Assembly: GCF_002270055.1 (NCBI RefSeq) | Contig: NZ_NIBG01000019.1 | Coordinates: 1,077 to 65,076, forward strand | DNA length: 64,000 nucleotides | Origin: Anaeromicrobium sediminis | GTDB lineage: Bacteria > Bacillota > Clostridia > Peptostreptococcales > Thermotaleaceae | Reading direction: 5' to 3' | Part shown: positions 8,116-17,895 of the stretch, piece by piece | Layout of the letters: each line of letters starts with the position of its first letter | Position numbering within the stretch: the first letter of the stretch is position 1 | The notes under the pieces: model-generated | Database searches by the model: none | Seen by the model: the letters and a program-made list of their open reading frames with translations, nothing else | What the model was told of the DNA's origin: nothing | Program-made: the position numbers and the translations under genes

Positions 8116-10938
8116 TTGTCGAAGAAATATATTACAGTTAAGGGAGCTAAAGAGCATAACTTAAAGGATATAGATATATCTATCCCTAGAGATAAATTTG
8201 TAGTTATGACAGGACTAAGTGGTTCAGGGAAATCATCCCTAGCCTTTGATACCATATATGCTGAAGGTCAGAGAAGATATGTGGAGAGTTTATCAGCCTA
8301 TGCAAGACAATTCTTAGGACAAATGGAGAAGCCTAATGTGGACTATATAGAGGGTCTATCTCCAGCCATATCCATAGATCAAAAGACTACTAGTAGAAAT
8401 CCCCGTTCTACAGTGGGAACTGTTACTGAAATATACGATTATTTAAGATTATTGTTTGCCAGAGTTGGAACTCCCCATTGTCACATATGTGGCAGGGAAA
8501 TTACTCAACAAACTATAGATCAAATTGTAGATAAGGTATTAGAGTTAGAAGAAAGAACTAAAATTCAAATATTAGGCCCTGTTATTAGGGGAAAAAAGGG
8601 AGAACATGTAAAGCTACTAGAGAAAATAAGAAAAGATGGATATGTAAGGGCTAGAATAGATGGTGAAATAGTAGAACTTGAAGAGAATATGCGTCTTGAG
8701 AAAAATAAAAAACATACCATAGAAATAGTAGTGGATAGAATCGTAGTTAAAGAAGGAATAGAAAATAGATTGGCAGATTCTGTAGAGACAGCCATAAGTT
8801 TAGGAGATGGATTAGTTATAGTCAATGTGCTTGATAAAGAGGATTTATTGTTTAGTACTAAGTTTTCCTGCCCGGAACATGGAGTGGGACTTACGGAACT
8901 TGAACCAAGAATGTTTTCATTTAACAGTCCTTTTGGGGCATGTGCCCATTGTAATGGTATTGGATATTTAAGAAAGATAGATGAAGATTTAATAATACCA
9001 AATAAGAATCTATCCATAAAAGAAGGTGGCTTAGCCCCCATAGCTTCATCTCAAGAGGGAACTTATTATTATGAAATGGTTAGAAGTTTGGCTAAAGTTC
9101 ACAATGTTGACTTAGAAACTCCCGTTAATGAATTGCCAGAAGACTTCATAAGAAATCTATTATATGGAAGTGATGATTTAATAGAGTTTGAATATGAAAG
9201 TAAATATGGCGGTATGAGAAAATATAGAGCATACTATGAAGGAATCATAAGAAATCTAGAGAGAAGATATAAAGAAACTAATTCAGATAGTATGAGGGCG
9301 AGAATAGAAGAGTATATGGGATTAGATGCTTGTCCAAAATGTAGTGGAAGTAGACTTAAGGACGAAGTATTATCTGTAACTGTAGGAGACAAAAATATTT
9401 TCCATGTTACAAACTTCTCTATAAAAGAAGCTAAAGTTTTCTTTGATAATTTAGAACTGAATAATAAGGAAATTATAATAGCGGAACAAATATTAAAAGA
9501 GATAAAAGAAAGATTGGGATTCCTGGTAGATGTTGGCCTTGGGTATTTAACTCTATCTAGAACGGCAGGTACTTTATCTGGAGGAGAATCTCAAAGGATA
9601 AGACTTGCTACTCAAATAGGTTCATCCCTAGTTGGAGTATTATATATATTAGATGAGCCAAGTATAGGTCTTCATCAAAGGGATAATGATAGATTATTAA
9701 AAACCCTAAGAAACTTAACAGAACTAGGAAATACCCTAATAGTGGTAGAGCATGATGAAGATACCATGTACGCAGCAGACCACATTATAGATATAGGCCC
9801 AGGAGCTGGAGCCCATGGAGGAACCATAGTAGCAGAAGGTACTGTGGAAGAAATCAAAAACAATCCTAATTCCATAACGGGTCAATATTTAAGTGGTAAA
9901 AAGAAAATTGAAATACCAGAGGAAAGAAGAAAAACCAATGGTAAGTGGATAGAAGTAGTAGGTGCTAAGGAAAATAACTTGAAAAATATTAATGCCAAAT
10001 TTCCACTAGGTGTATTTTCTTGTGTTACTGGAGTATCAGGTTCTGGTAAGAGTACCCTAGTAAATGAGATATTTTATAAAAAGTTAGCTCAAGAACTTCA
10101 TAGGGCAAAGAGTAAGCCCGGTAAGCACAAAGAAGTAAAGGGTCTTGAACATATAGATAAGGTAATAGATATAGATCAATCTCCTATAGGAAGAACTCCA
10201 AGATCGAATCCAGCCACATATACTGGAGTATTTGATCATATAAGGGATTTATTCGCCAAACTTCCTGATGCTCAAATGAGAGGATATCAGAAGGGAAGAT
10301 TTAGTTTCAACGTTAAGGGTGGACGTTGTGAAGCTTGTAAAGGTGATGGAATAATAAAAATAGAGATGCACTTCTTACCTGATGTTTACGTGCCTTGTGA
10401 CGTATGTAAAGGTAAGAGATACAATAGAGAAACTCTAGAAGTAAAGTATAAGGGAAAGACCATATCTGATGTATTAGAAATGACTGTTAATGAAGGTCTA
10501 GAATTCTTTGAGAATATACCTTCTATTAAAAGAAAACTAGTAACACTGAAAGAAGTTGGTCTTGGATATGTTAAATTAGGTCAACCATCTACCCAATTAT
10601 CTGGTGGAGAAGCCCAAAGAATAAAACTTGCATCAGAACTAAGCAAGAGAAGTACAGGAAAGACATTATATATACTAGATGAGCCTACAACAGGACTTCA
10701 TATAGCGGATATTCACAAGCTAATAGGCGTGTTAAATAAGTTAGTTGAAGGTGGAAATACGGTATTAGTTATAGAGCACAACTTAGATGTAATAAAGACT
10801 AGTGATTATATTATAGATTTAGGTCCAGATGGAGGAGACGGTGGTGGAGAAATTATAGCCAAAGGAACTCCAGAAGAGGTGGCAGAAGTAGAAGGTTCAT
10901 TTACAGGTAAATATTTAAAGAAAGTATTAGAAGCTTAG
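8116..10938 (+). CDS. uvrA: Excinuclease ABC subunit A (UvrA)
   Basis: The damage-sensing ABC-type ATPase of excision repair, 940 residues. It has two ATPase modules: [12 protein letters not shown] and [12 protein letters not shown] are the Walker A motifs, and [12 protein letters not shown] and [12 protein letters not shown] are the signature motifs. Zinc-finger Cys pairs occur (CHICG, CPEHG...CAHC, CPKC, CEAC...CDVC). It starts with TTG at 8116, one base after the uvrB stop, with GAGGGAAAG inside the uvrB end as ribosome site. uvrC is elsewhere in the window (17896). Confidence 0.98.
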   Translation: MSKKYITVKGAKEHNLKDIDISIPRDKFVVMTGLSGSGKSSLAFDTIYAEGQRRYVESLSAYARQFLGQMEKPNVDYIEGLSPAISIDQKTTSRNPRSTVGTVTEIYDYLRLLFARVGTPHCHICGREITQQTIDQIVDKVLELEERTKIQILGPVIRGKKGEHVKLLEKIRKDGYVRARIDGEIVELEENMRLEKNKKHTIEIVVDRIVVKEGIENRLADSVETAISLGDGLVIVNVLDKEDLLFSTKFSCPEHGVGLTELEPRMFSFNSPFGACAHCNGIGYLRKIDEDLIIPNKNLSIKEGGLAPIASSQEGTYYYEMVRSLAKVHNVDLETPVNELPEDFIRNLLYGSDDLIEFEYESKYGGMRKYRAYYEGIIRNLERRYKETNSDSMRARIEEYMGLDACPKCSGSRLKDEVLSVTVGDKNIFHVTNFSIKEAKVFFDNLELNNKEIIIAEQILKEIKERLGFLVDVGLGYLTLSRTAGTLSGGESQRIRLATQIGSSLVGVLYILDEPSIGLHQRDNDRLLKTLRNLTELGNTLIVVEHDEDTMYAADHIIDIGPGAGAHGGTIVAEGTVEEIKNNPNSITGQYLSGKKKIEIPEERRKTNGKWIEVVGAKENNLKNINAKFPLGVFSCVTGVSGSGKSTLVNEIFYKKLAQELHRAKSKPGKHKEVKGLEHIDKVIDIDQSPIGRTPRSNPATYTGVFDHIRDLFAKLPDAQMRGYQKGRFSFNVKGGRCEACKGDGIIKIEMHFLPDVYVPCDVCKGKRYNRETLEVKYKGKTISDVLEMTVNEGLEFFENIPSIKRKLVTLKEVGLGYVKLGQPSTQLSGGEAQRIKLASELSKRSTGKTLYILDEPTTGLHIADIHKLIGVLNKLVEGGNTVLVIEHNLDVIKTSDYIIDLGPDGGDGGGEIIAKGTPEEVAEVEGSFTGKYLKKVLEA

Positions 10939-10958
10939 GATTATCCTAAGCTTTTTCT
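10931..10958 (+). terminator. Terminator of uvrBA
   Basis: AAGCTTAGGA (10931-10940) pairs perfectly with TCCTAAGCTT (10944-10953), followed by TTTTTC. The stem includes the uvrA stop codon. Confidence 0.88.
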
Positions 10959-11126
10959 ATTGTCTAAATTATATATAGGCTATGCTTGTGAAAATAAGAC
11001 TATTAATAATTTTTAATTTACCATAAAGACATAGATAATAAAATAAACCATCTATGTTCTAGGAATACTAATTTTGTAAAGATAAAATAAATAGAAACAA
11101 TTATTATTTAACTAAGGAGGCTACTT

Positions 11127-12362
11127 ATGTCTGCAAATGAATTTAATGAAAAGTATAATAAACCTCCCATTTGGAGTCCAAATAGTATTCTTTTGGTGAG
11201 TATTATTTTTTCTTTTATTATTGGTGGCATAATGAATATAATTAGTTACAAAAGACTTGGATATGTACAAAAGGCAAAGAAGCGATTGCTTTTTCTAATT
11301 TTAGCTACTATTGGAATTTTTGTTCTGTCAATTTTTATTAATATGCAATCAATTATTTACGGCATAAATATGGCACTTGTGTTTTTTTACTACAACGATC
11401 AAAAAAACTTATTTGAGAACCATATTAAGTTAGGAGGCAAAAAAGCTTCTGTTCTAATTCCCCTATTAGTGTCTATCTTATGTATAGCTATTTTTGTTGG
11501 AGGGCTTTATTGGGCTGATAGTTCAATGAATGAAGATTTCGAACTAGGATTTAATATACCTTACTTTAGCTATGTTTATAAAACCCATCCTGACCTCTAT
11601 GAAGCAATTAGAAAAAATGACAAGTTTAAGGGGAAATTCACCCTTGATTTTACGCAATTCTTTGATACGAGCTATGGAGAAGAGTCTAAAAATTTTGCAT
11701 ATAATACTAAAGTTCAAGGCTCACTTAACGGTAAAGATTTGCGAATAATATTTTCATTCTATGATATTACAGAAGAATATTTTAAAGGGTATAGGGGACG
11801 AAGTGGGAAGTATTACAAATCTGGAAATAGACTTTATGAAGATGCTCCTTATGAAGAAGTATATATAGATGATCAATGGATTATGGTTAGGACAGGAAAA
11901 GATAATCCTTGGACTACTACCTCAATAATAGGTGAGAATATAAATAAATCATATGTATATGCTTACAGTTCTTTTAAAGGACATAGGATGTTTTCTTTAA
12001 ACGAAATAATTAGAGCTTCTAAAGATGACTTTAATGGCTTAGATAAATTTAAGATACTAAAAAAAGAGAATAGTAATTTAAATGGAACTAAGGTAACCGA
12101 ATATAAAATAGTACTTTATGGAAAGGAAGTTTCAAAGTTTTTTAATCCTATAAATGATCGTATTTCTGTTCCTGAGCCTATTAATAATGTTACATGTATT
12201 TTATATCTATACGTTAATTCAAAGAATGAAATTGTAAAAGAAAAAACTAGATGTGTCTTTGGTAGATATGTTACTGGTGTATCTTATGAAATTAATTACT
12301 CTAATATAGATGAATATTTTCCCATTGAAAATCCTAAAGTAAATGTTGGAGAAGACATATAA
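11127..12362 (+). CDS. Membrane protein of unknown function, tandem paralogue 1
   Basis: A 411-residue protein I do not recognise. The N-terminal ~125 residues carry three or four hydrophobic segments (about 18-38, 53-72, 77-93, 106-126). A conserved patch PPIWS lies before the first and SYKRLGYV between the first two. The remaining ~280 residues are soluble, rich in aromatic and charged residues, and probably extracellular. The next gene is a close full-length paralogue, and even the leader TAAGGAGGCTACTTATGTCTG is shared. No promoter partner, transporter or enzyme gene lies between the uvrA terminator and the Lrp gene. The C-terminal pattern of alternating polar strands recalls lipoprotein-like beta domains, but I assign no family. 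Confidence 0.8.
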   Translation: MSANEFNEKYNKPPIWSPNSILLVSIIFSFIIGGIMNIISYKRLGYVQKAKKRLLFLILATIGIFVLSIFINMQSIIYGINMALVFFYYNDQKNLFENHIKLGGKKASVLIPLLVSILCIAIFVGGLYWADSSMNEDFELGFNIPYFSYVYKTHPDLYEAIRKNDKFKGKFTLDFTQFFDTSYGEESKNFAYNTKVQGSLNGKDLRIIFSFYDITEEYFKGYRGRSGKYYKSGNRLYEDAPYEEVYIDDQWIMVRTGKDNPWTTTSIIGENINKSYVYAYSSFKGHRMFSLNEIIRASKDDFNGLDKFKILKKENSNLNGTKVTEYKIVLYGKEVSKFFNPINDRISVPEPINNVTCILYLYVNSKNEIVKEKTRCVFGRYVTGVSYEINYSNIDEYFPIENPKVNVGEDI

Positions 12363-12443
12363 ATTCATAGCTATGTCAGTAGTATATAAAAAATTAGTTT
12401 GAATTAGATTATATGGAACACCATTTAGGTAAGGAGGCTACTT

Positions 12444-13616
12444 ATGTCTGGAAATGAATCCTATGAAAAGTATAATAAACCTCCCATTTGGAGTTCAAAA
12501 GATATTTTTTTGATGGGTATTATTTTTTCTTTTATTACTGGTGGAATAATGAATATAATTAGTTACAAAAGACTTGGATATGTACATAAGGCAAAGAAGC
12601 GATTGTCTTTTCTTGTTTTAGTTATTGTTGGGATTTTTATTTTGTCAATGGTTGTTAATAACAACTCAACTCTTATGGGAATAAATGTAGCAACTACAGT
12701 TATTTATCAAAATGATCAAAAAAAGTTATTTGAAAATCATATTAAACAAAGTGGCAAAAAAGCTTCTACTTTAATTCCTATATTAGTGTCTACCTCGTGT
12801 ATGTTTATTATTTTTGGAGGACTTTATTGGGGTGAGAATTTAATGGATGAGTCTGATTCTAGCTATGTTTATGAAAATTATCCTGAACTTTATGAAGCGA
12901 TTAAAAAAAATGATAAATTCAAAGGCGAATTTACCCTTGATTTTACTCAATCCTTTAAGGGGAGCTATGGAAAAGATAGGCATTATTATGCATACAATAT
13001 TAAGGCCCAAGGTGTACTTGATGGAGAATCGTTAAGAGTCATATCTTCCTATGATAATATTTCAAAAGGATATTTTAGGCGCTTTTGGAAGTTGGGGGGA
13101 AACTGGCAAAAGAGAGTTGCACATAATCTTTATGAAGATGTTCCCTATAAAGAAGTATATGTAAATGACCAACGGATTCTCAAAAGAGAAGGTAAAGACA
13201 AGCCCTGGACTTCTACCTCATTAACAAATGATAATATAGATAAATCACATATATATGACTACAATTCATTTAAAGGATATAGGGTATTTTCTTTAGATAA
13301 ATTAATTAGAGCTTCTAACGAGGATGTTAGCAGTTTGGAAAGTTTCAAGATAGAAAAAGTATATTCTAATGGAAGCAAAGGAACTAAGTATCATATCAAA
13401 TTTTATACAAAGGGAGCTTCCATGTTTTTAAATCCTATAAATGATCGTGTTAATAACTTTCAAAATACGAAGGGTGCTCAATGTGATTTATTTTTATATT
13501 TTAATTCAGAGGATAAACTCGTAGGAGAAAGCGTTGTATTTAGTTTTAATGATTATACTTGTTCGGTCTTTTATGATATTTATTACTCTCATATAGGTGA
13601 AAGTTTTACTATTTAA
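12444..13616 (+). CDS. Membrane protein of unknown function, tandem paralogue 2
   Basis: 390 residues, colinear with the preceding gene: same N-terminal NKPPIWS, same SYKRLGYV between the first two hydrophobic segments, same KNDKFKG(K/E)FTLDFTQ stretch at the start of the soluble domain, and same NPINDR near the end. The membrane half is more conserved than the soluble half, which suggests a recent tandem duplication with divergence of the exposed domain. The ATG at 12444 follows GGAGG at normal spacing. The 80-nt gap to paralogue 1 has no terminator, so the two are probably co-transcribed. Confidence 0.8.
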   Translation: MSGNESYEKYNKPPIWSSKDIFLMGIIFSFITGGIMNIISYKRLGYVHKAKKRLSFLVLVIVGIFILSMVVNNNSTLMGINVATTVIYQNDQKKLFENHIKQSGKKASTLIPILVSTSCMFIIFGGLYWGENLMDESDSSYVYENYPELYEAIKKNDKFKGEFTLDFTQSFKGSYGKDRHYYAYNIKAQGVLDGESLRVISSYDNISKGYFRRFWKLGGNWQKRVAHNLYEDVPYKEVYVNDQRILKREGKDKPWTSTSLTNDNIDKSHIYDYNSFKGYRVFSLDKLIRASNEDVSSLESFKIEKVYSNGSKGTKYHIKFYTKGASMFLNPINDRVNNFQNTKGAQCDLFLYFNSEDKLVGESVVFSFNDYTCSVFYDIYYSHIGESFTI

Positions 13617-13722
13617 AGTCCTAAGATAAAATAAAGTGTATATACGATGTAGAAAATAAATGTATATAAGGGAAGGGGGCTAAGTACTAAAAAAAACAGA
13701 AAATTATTATTATAATGTAAAG

Positions 13723-13754
13723 AAGCTCCCATAAATATATATTTATGGGAGCTT
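13723..13754. terminator. Bidirectional terminator between convergent genes
   Basis: A 32-bp perfect palindrome (AAGCTCCCATAAATAT and its complement) lies between the paralogue pair and the convergent Lrp gene. T-tracts are modest on both sides. Confidence 0.75.
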
Positions 13755-13766
13755 GTCTTTAATTAC

Positions 13767-14195
13767 TTAAATTATTATTTTATCTTCTATAGGACTAGAT
13801 AAAATTATAGATGTTTGTGTATTTCCTATTTTTTTAATATCATCAATTAACGCTTCTAATTGTTCCATTGTTTCTACCATGACTTTTAATATCATGGCAT
13901 TTCCCCCAGTTACGTGATAGCATTCAATTATGGAACTTATGCTATCAGCATACTCTAAGAACTTTTTGTACTTATCCCGTTCCATAGAAATGTGTATAAA
14001 TGCTTGGATATGCTTGTTCACTTTCTGAGGGTTTATTATGGCTTTATAACCTAATATGACTCCATTTTCTTCTAGTCTCTTGACCCTTTCTGATACGGCA
14101 GGAGAAGTAAGACCTACTTCTTTACCTAAATCCTTTAGGGAAATTCGACCATTCTTTTGTAATATTTCCACAATTCTCAAATCCGTTTTATCCAT
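13767..14195 (-). CDS. Lrp/AsnC family transcriptional regulator
   Basis: A 142-residue regulator with an N-terminal winged helix-turn-helix (residues ~1-60, with ISLKDLGKEVGLTSPAVSERVKRLEENGVI) and a C-terminal RAM domain (about 65-140, with GGNAMILKV) that binds amino acids and forms oligomers. The ATG is preceded by GTGGAGG. It is divergent from the carboxyltransferase-aminotransferase operon and separated from it by about 275 bp containing a structured leader, so regulation of that operon is a reasonable guess. Confidence 0.93.
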   Translation of the reverse strand: MDKTDLRIVEILQKNGRISLKDLGKEVGLTSPAVSERVKRLEENGVILGYKAIINPQKVNKHIQAFIHISMERDKYKKFLEYADSISSIIECYHVTGGNAMILKVMVETMEQLEALIDDIKKIGNTQTSIILSSPIEDKIII

Positions 14196-14343
14196 CTCAA
14201 TCCTCCACTTAAAAAAATAAAGCGAATTTATAATATTAACTATTATTTTAAACTAATACTAGTATAACACTTAAGTTCATAACTGTACACATGTATGTAA
14301 TGATTGTTAAAATATTAATATAAACGTTTTCAATGTAGGGAAG

Positions 14344-14423
14344 AGGTTTGAAGACGGTTAGAAGCATTTAAATTTCAATGTTTCTATCAACAAAACCACT
14401 AGATTTGGTTACCGTCTTCACCT
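14344..14423 (+). promoter_or_regulatory. Structured leader, three-helix junction upstream of the carboxyltransferase operon
   Basis: Closing stem TGAAGACGGT (14349-14358) pairs with ACCGTCTTCA (14411-14420), extended by AGG/CCT after a two-base bulge. Inside it are two hairpins: AGAAGCATT (14360-14368) with AATGTTTCT (14377-14385, one mismatch), and AACCA (14394-14398) with TGGTT (14406-14410). It ends ~50 nt before the operon start. There is no strong T-tract, so it looks like a folded leader rather than a plain terminator. It does not match the conserved cores of the purine, TPP, glycine or lysine riboswitches as I know them. Confidence 0.5.
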
Positions 14424-14471
14424 TATTTTAAATAGCGAATTAGTTAAATTAGATAAATGGAGGGGATTTTT

Positions 14472-15869
14472 GTGTCTAAAGTAAAGATAACAGAAACCAT
14501 ATTGAGAGATGCACATCAATCATTAATAGCAACTAGAATGAAAACTGAAGATATGCTTCCTATACTAGAGAAATTAGATGCAGTTGGATATAATGCACTT
14601 GAAATGTGGGGAGGAGCAACTTTTGATTCATGTCTTAGATTCTTAAATGAGGATCCATGGGAAAGGCTTAGAATTATAAGAAAGCGTGTTAAGAATACTA
14701 AATTACAAATGCTATTAAGAGGACAAAATATATTAGGATATAAACATTATGCAGATGACGTGGTACAAGAATTTGTAAAGAGATCTATAGGTAATGGTAT
14801 AGATATAATAAGAATATTTGATGCACTTAATGATGTTAGAAATATAAAAACGGCTATTGAAACTACAGTAAAAGAAGGAGCTCATGCTCAAGCAGCCATA
14901 TCTTATACTACAAGTCCAGTACACAATGTGGGTACTTATGTGGACTTAGCTAAAAATATGGAGTCAATAGGAGCAAACTCCATATGTATAAAAGATATGT
15001 CAGGATTACTTACTCCTTATGTAGCTTACGAATTAGTAAGTGAATTAAAAAAGGCAGTTAAGGTGCCTATTGAATTACACTCACATTGCACTAGTGGTTT
15101 GGCTAGTATGATGTATTTAAAGGGAATAGAAGCAGGAGCAGATATTATAGATACGGCCATATCACCATTTTCATTAGGAACTAGTCAACCTCCTACAGAA
15201 TCGATGGTAGCAACTCTTCAAGGAACACCATATGATACGGGATTAGATATAGGAATCCTTAATGAGGTTGCAGAACACTTTGCACCTTTAAGAGAAAAGG
15301 CTATTGAAAGTGGACTGCTAAATCCAAAGGTATTAGGGGTTAATATTAAGACATTAACTTATCAAGTACCAGGAGGAATGTTATCAAACCTTGTGTCTCA
15401 ATTAAAGGCTCAAAATGCCCTAGATAAATTTGATGAAGTTTTAAAGGAAGTGCCAAGAGTTAGAGAAGACTTAGGATATCCGCCGCTAGTTACTCCTACA
15501 AGTCAAATAGTTGGAACTCAGTCTGTGTTAAATGTATTGACAGGAGAAAGATACAAAATGGTACCTAAGGAAGTTAAAGCTTATGTTAAGGGTATGTATG
15601 GAAAGTCTACTGTACCAATGAAAGAAGATATAGTTAAAAAGATCATAGGGGAAGAAGAAGTAATTACTACAAGACCAGCAGATTTAATAAAGCCACAATT
15701 AGAGGTTATTAGAAATGAGATGAAAGAGTACTTAGAACAAGAGGAAGATGTACTATCTCATGGTTTATTCCCACAGGTGGCAGAAGCATTTTTTAAATTT
15801 AGACAAACAAAAAAGTACAAAATAGATAGTGATTATGTTAATATGGAAGAAAAAACTCATCCAGCATAA
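14472..15869 (+). CDS. Oxaloacetate decarboxylase alpha / pyruvate carboxylase subunit B-type carboxyltransferase, no biotin domain
   Basis: 465 residues covering the carboxyltransferase domain of OadA/PycB/transcarboxylase 5S. ILRDAHQSL(I)ATRM, EMWGGATFD, RGQN(I/L)LGY and the metal-binding LHSHCTSG are all present. The C-terminal biotinyl (AMKM) domain of full OadA, which has about 590-600 residues, is absent, so it must use a separate carrier protein. GTG at 14472 is chosen, 6 nt after GGAGGGG; an ATG at 14457 would overlap that ribosome site. It is followed after 16 nt by an aspartate-type aminotransferase, which suggests interconversion of pyruvate, oxaloacetate and aspartate. No sodium-pump beta subunit is in the window. 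Confidence 0.88.
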   Translation: MSKVKITETILRDAHQSLIATRMKTEDMLPILEKLDAVGYNALEMWGGATFDSCLRFLNEDPWERLRIIRKRVKNTKLQMLLRGQNILGYKHYADDVVQEFVKRSIGNGIDIIRIFDALNDVRNIKTAIETTVKEGAHAQAAISYTTSPVHNVGTYVDLAKNMESIGANSICIKDMSGLLTPYVAYELVSELKKAVKVPIELHSHCTSGLASMMYLKGIEAGADIIDTAISPFSLGTSQPPTESMVATLQGTPYDTGLDIGILNEVAEHFAPLREKAIESGLLNPKVLGVNIKTLTYQVPGGMLSNLVSQLKAQNALDKFDEVLKEVPRVREDLGYPPLVTPTSQIVGTQSVLNVLTGERYKMVPKEVKAYVKGMYGKSTVPMKEDIVKKIIGEEEVITTRPADLIKPQLEVIRNEMKEYLEQEEDVLSHGLFPQVAEAFFKFRQTKKYKIDSDYVNMEEKTHPA

Positions 15870-15885
15870 GAAGGGAGAAAGTATT

Positions 15886-17073
15886 ATGGGAAAGATTTTA
15901 TCTACTAAGAATGGAAAAATATCTCCATCTATCACTTTAGCCATTACGGCAAAGGCTAAAAAAATGAAGGCTGATGGTATAGATATAGTTAGTTTTGGAG
16001 CAGGGGAGCCTGATTTTAACACACCTAAGTTTATACGTGAAGCTGCTATAGATGCTATGGAAAAGGGGCTTACAGGATATACACCTGCATCTGGGCTATT
16101 AGATCTTAAAAATGCTATTTGTGAAAAGTTTAAAAGGGATAACAACTTAGATTATAAGGCAGAAAATATTGTAGTATCTAGTGGTGCAAAGCATTCTTTG
16201 TTTAATGCATTACAAGCTATTTGCAATCCAGGAGACGAAATTATAGTACCTGTACCATTTTGGGTAAGTTATCCAGAGTTAGTAAAACTTGCAGATGCTA
16301 CTCCTGTATTAGTTCAAACTACGGAAGAAAATTCTTTTAAATACACAAGGGAAGAATTATTAGATAGCATAAATGAAAATACTAAGGCTATCATATTAAA
16401 TAGCCCTAACAATCCAACAGGTAGTGTTTATACTAAAGAAGAATTAGAAGAAATAGCTAAGATTGCCATAGATAATGATATATATGTAATATCTGATGAA
16501 ATATATGAAAAGCTAATGTATGATGGAGAACATGTGAGCATTGCTTCTTTAAATGAAGAAATAAAGGATTTAACTATAGTTATAAATGGTATGTCTAAAG
16601 CTTATGCTATGACAGGTTGGAGAATTGGTTACATGGCGGCGAAAAAGGAAATTATAAGCATTATTAATAACGTACAAAGTCATGCCACTTCTAATCCAAA
16701 TACTATGGCTCAATATGGAAGTATTGCTGCATTAAGAGGTGATGAAGGTCCTATTAGGGATATGGTTTGTGCCTTTGATGAGAGAAGAAAGTTCATGGTA
16801 GATAGAATAAACTCTATAGAAAATTTATCTTGTGGTACTCCAAAGGGAGCTTTCTATGTAATGATTAATATTTCAAAACTAAGAGGAAAGACTTTTGATG
16901 GATATAAGATAGAAGGTTCTATGGACTTTGCTAACTACTTGTTAGATAAAGCTAAAGTAGCTGTAATTCCAGGTGTTGCCTTTGGTGCTGATAATTATAT
17001 TAGATTATCTTATGCTACATCATTAGATAATATTAAAGAAGGATTAAATAGAATAGAGGGAGCTATTAAATAA
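15886..17073 (+). CDS. Class I aminotransferase, aspartate aminotransferase type
   Basis: A 395-residue PLP enzyme of the aspartate/tyrosine aminotransferase Ib group. Markers are GAGEPDF, SPNNPTGS, SDEIYEKL, the Schiff-base motif NGMSKAYAMTGWRIGY, and the substrate-binding Arg near the end (YIRLSYATS). The ATG at 15886 follows AAGGGAGAAA; a 19-residue N-terminal extension in the same frame lacks a ribosome site and overlaps the preceding gene. Likely reaction: aspartate plus 2-oxoglutarate to oxaloacetate plus glutamate. The upstream carboxyltransferase supports this. Its transcript runs into element B copy 1. Confidence 0.92.
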   Translation: MGKILSTKNGKISPSITLAITAKAKKMKADGIDIVSFGAGEPDFNTPKFIREAAIDAMEKGLTGYTPASGLLDLKNAICEKFKRDNNLDYKAENIVVSSGAKHSLFNALQAICNPGDEIIVPVPFWVSYPELVKLADATPVLVQTTEENSFKYTREELLDSINENTKAIILNSPNNPTGSVYTKEELEEIAKIAIDNDIYVISDEIYEKLMYDGEHVSIASLNEEIKDLTIVINGMSKAYAMTGWRIGYMAAKKEIISIINNVQSHATSNPNTMAQYGSIAALRGDEGPIRDMVCAFDERRKFMVDRINSIENLSCGTPKGAFYVMINISKLRGKTFDGYKIEGSMDFANYLLDKAKVAVIPGVAFGADNYIRLSYATSLDNIKEGLNRIEGAIK

Positions 17074-17243
17074 AAAAGGCATACTTCGTATGCTTCGCTA
17101 TGGAACCCTATGGTTCCCTTCGACGCAACTAAAGTTGCTGAACACCCTCCTTAAAAGAGGTAGGGGAAGTTTTCCCCTACAACCCCTTGATTTTTTACTT
17201 ATACGGGGTTTAAAAAAATTATAATTTCTTAGTAAGTAAAAAA
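17074..17243 (-). repeat. Structured repeat element B, copy 1
   Basis: Reverse-complement copy of the repeats at 36346-36506 and 59191-59366. In its own orientation it has an outer stem (17233-17243 with 17191-17201, TAAGTAAAAAA/TTTTTTACTTA). Five hairpins follow: TAGGGGAA/TTCCCCTA, CCTC..GAGG, GCAAC/GTTGC (17125-17138), GGAACC/GGTTCC (17102-17117) and GCATAC/GTATGC (17079-17093). It begins directly after the aminotransferase stop codon and abuts the terminator of the convergent gene. No ORF. Confidence 0.75.
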
Positions 17244-17275
17244 TAGGATGGTTAGTTAAACTAACCATCCTATTT
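17241..17275. terminator. Bidirectional terminator
   Basis: A 17-bp stem AAATAGGATGGTTAGTT with its complement and a 1-nt centre; it overlaps the stop codon of the minus-strand gene. Its left edge touches the outer stem of element B copy 1. Confidence 0.8.
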
Positions 17276-17806
17276 ATTTAGTATTATACCACGAGCTAAC
17301 TTTTCTTTAGTTAATACGACACCAACACAATCTCCAACCTTTAAATCATCAAAGCCTATATTCATACCCCTATTATTTCTTTTAAGAACTAAAATACAAT
17401 CTTCACTAGTTCCTATAGTATAATCTATTATAGGAGATGAATCATCTAGATGCTGTTCTAAGCGGAAGGTATTATTTTTTTTATCAATACTAATAATCTC
17501 TCCATAAGCAAATTCTTCGCCATTTAGAGGACTAGCCTCATTAAAATCTAAATAGGTTTTAGGGTAGGATACTTTTATAAAATCCTTTATACTTATTTTA
17601 TAATTTAATTTTTCAGGTAAAATATTAATAGGAATATATATGCTATCATCATGCTTTAAAATATTTATATTTCCAAGGTTAATATTTTCTACCATAAAGG
17701 GTATATTCTCTAATGTGGCATTTACATTATGATATTGAATTCCAAAAGTTGGAAAAGTTAAAAGGATAATTAGTAAAAGTGCTATTATAAGTTTTTTTAC
17801 TATCAT
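17270..17806 (-). CDS. Secreted protein of unknown function
   Basis: 178 residues with a clear signal peptide (KKLIIALLLIILLTFPTFG) and no later membrane segment. The mature part has a short region resembling the start of copper-amine-oxidase-like repeat domains (MVENINLGNINILKHDDSIYIPI). It ends in a compact beta-rich segment (EEFAYGEIISIDKKNNTFRL to VGDCVGVVLTKEKLARGIILN) that looks like a small barrel. I do not recognise a family. It starts with ATG behind AAGGAGG and is divergent from uvrC. Confidence 0.75.
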   Translation of the reverse strand: MIVKKLIIALLLIILLTFPTFGIQYHNVNATLENIPFMVENINLGNINILKHDDSIYIPINILPEKLNYKISIKDFIKVSYPKTYLDFNEASPLNGEEFAYGEIISIDKKNNTFRLEQHLDDSSPIIDYTIGTSEDCILVLKRNNRGMNIGFDDLKVGDCVGVVLTKEKLARGIILNK

Positions 17807-17895
17807 ACATGACCTCCTTAAAATATTATTGTATTTAGATTATGGACAACATAAAAAATATGTATACATTTTTAAAATGAAACTGAGGTGACAAA

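Noticed and set aside
12847-13035. Small frame inside the second membrane paralogue
   Set aside because: It lies in another frame of a gene conserved along its length with its paralogue, so it is a shadow.
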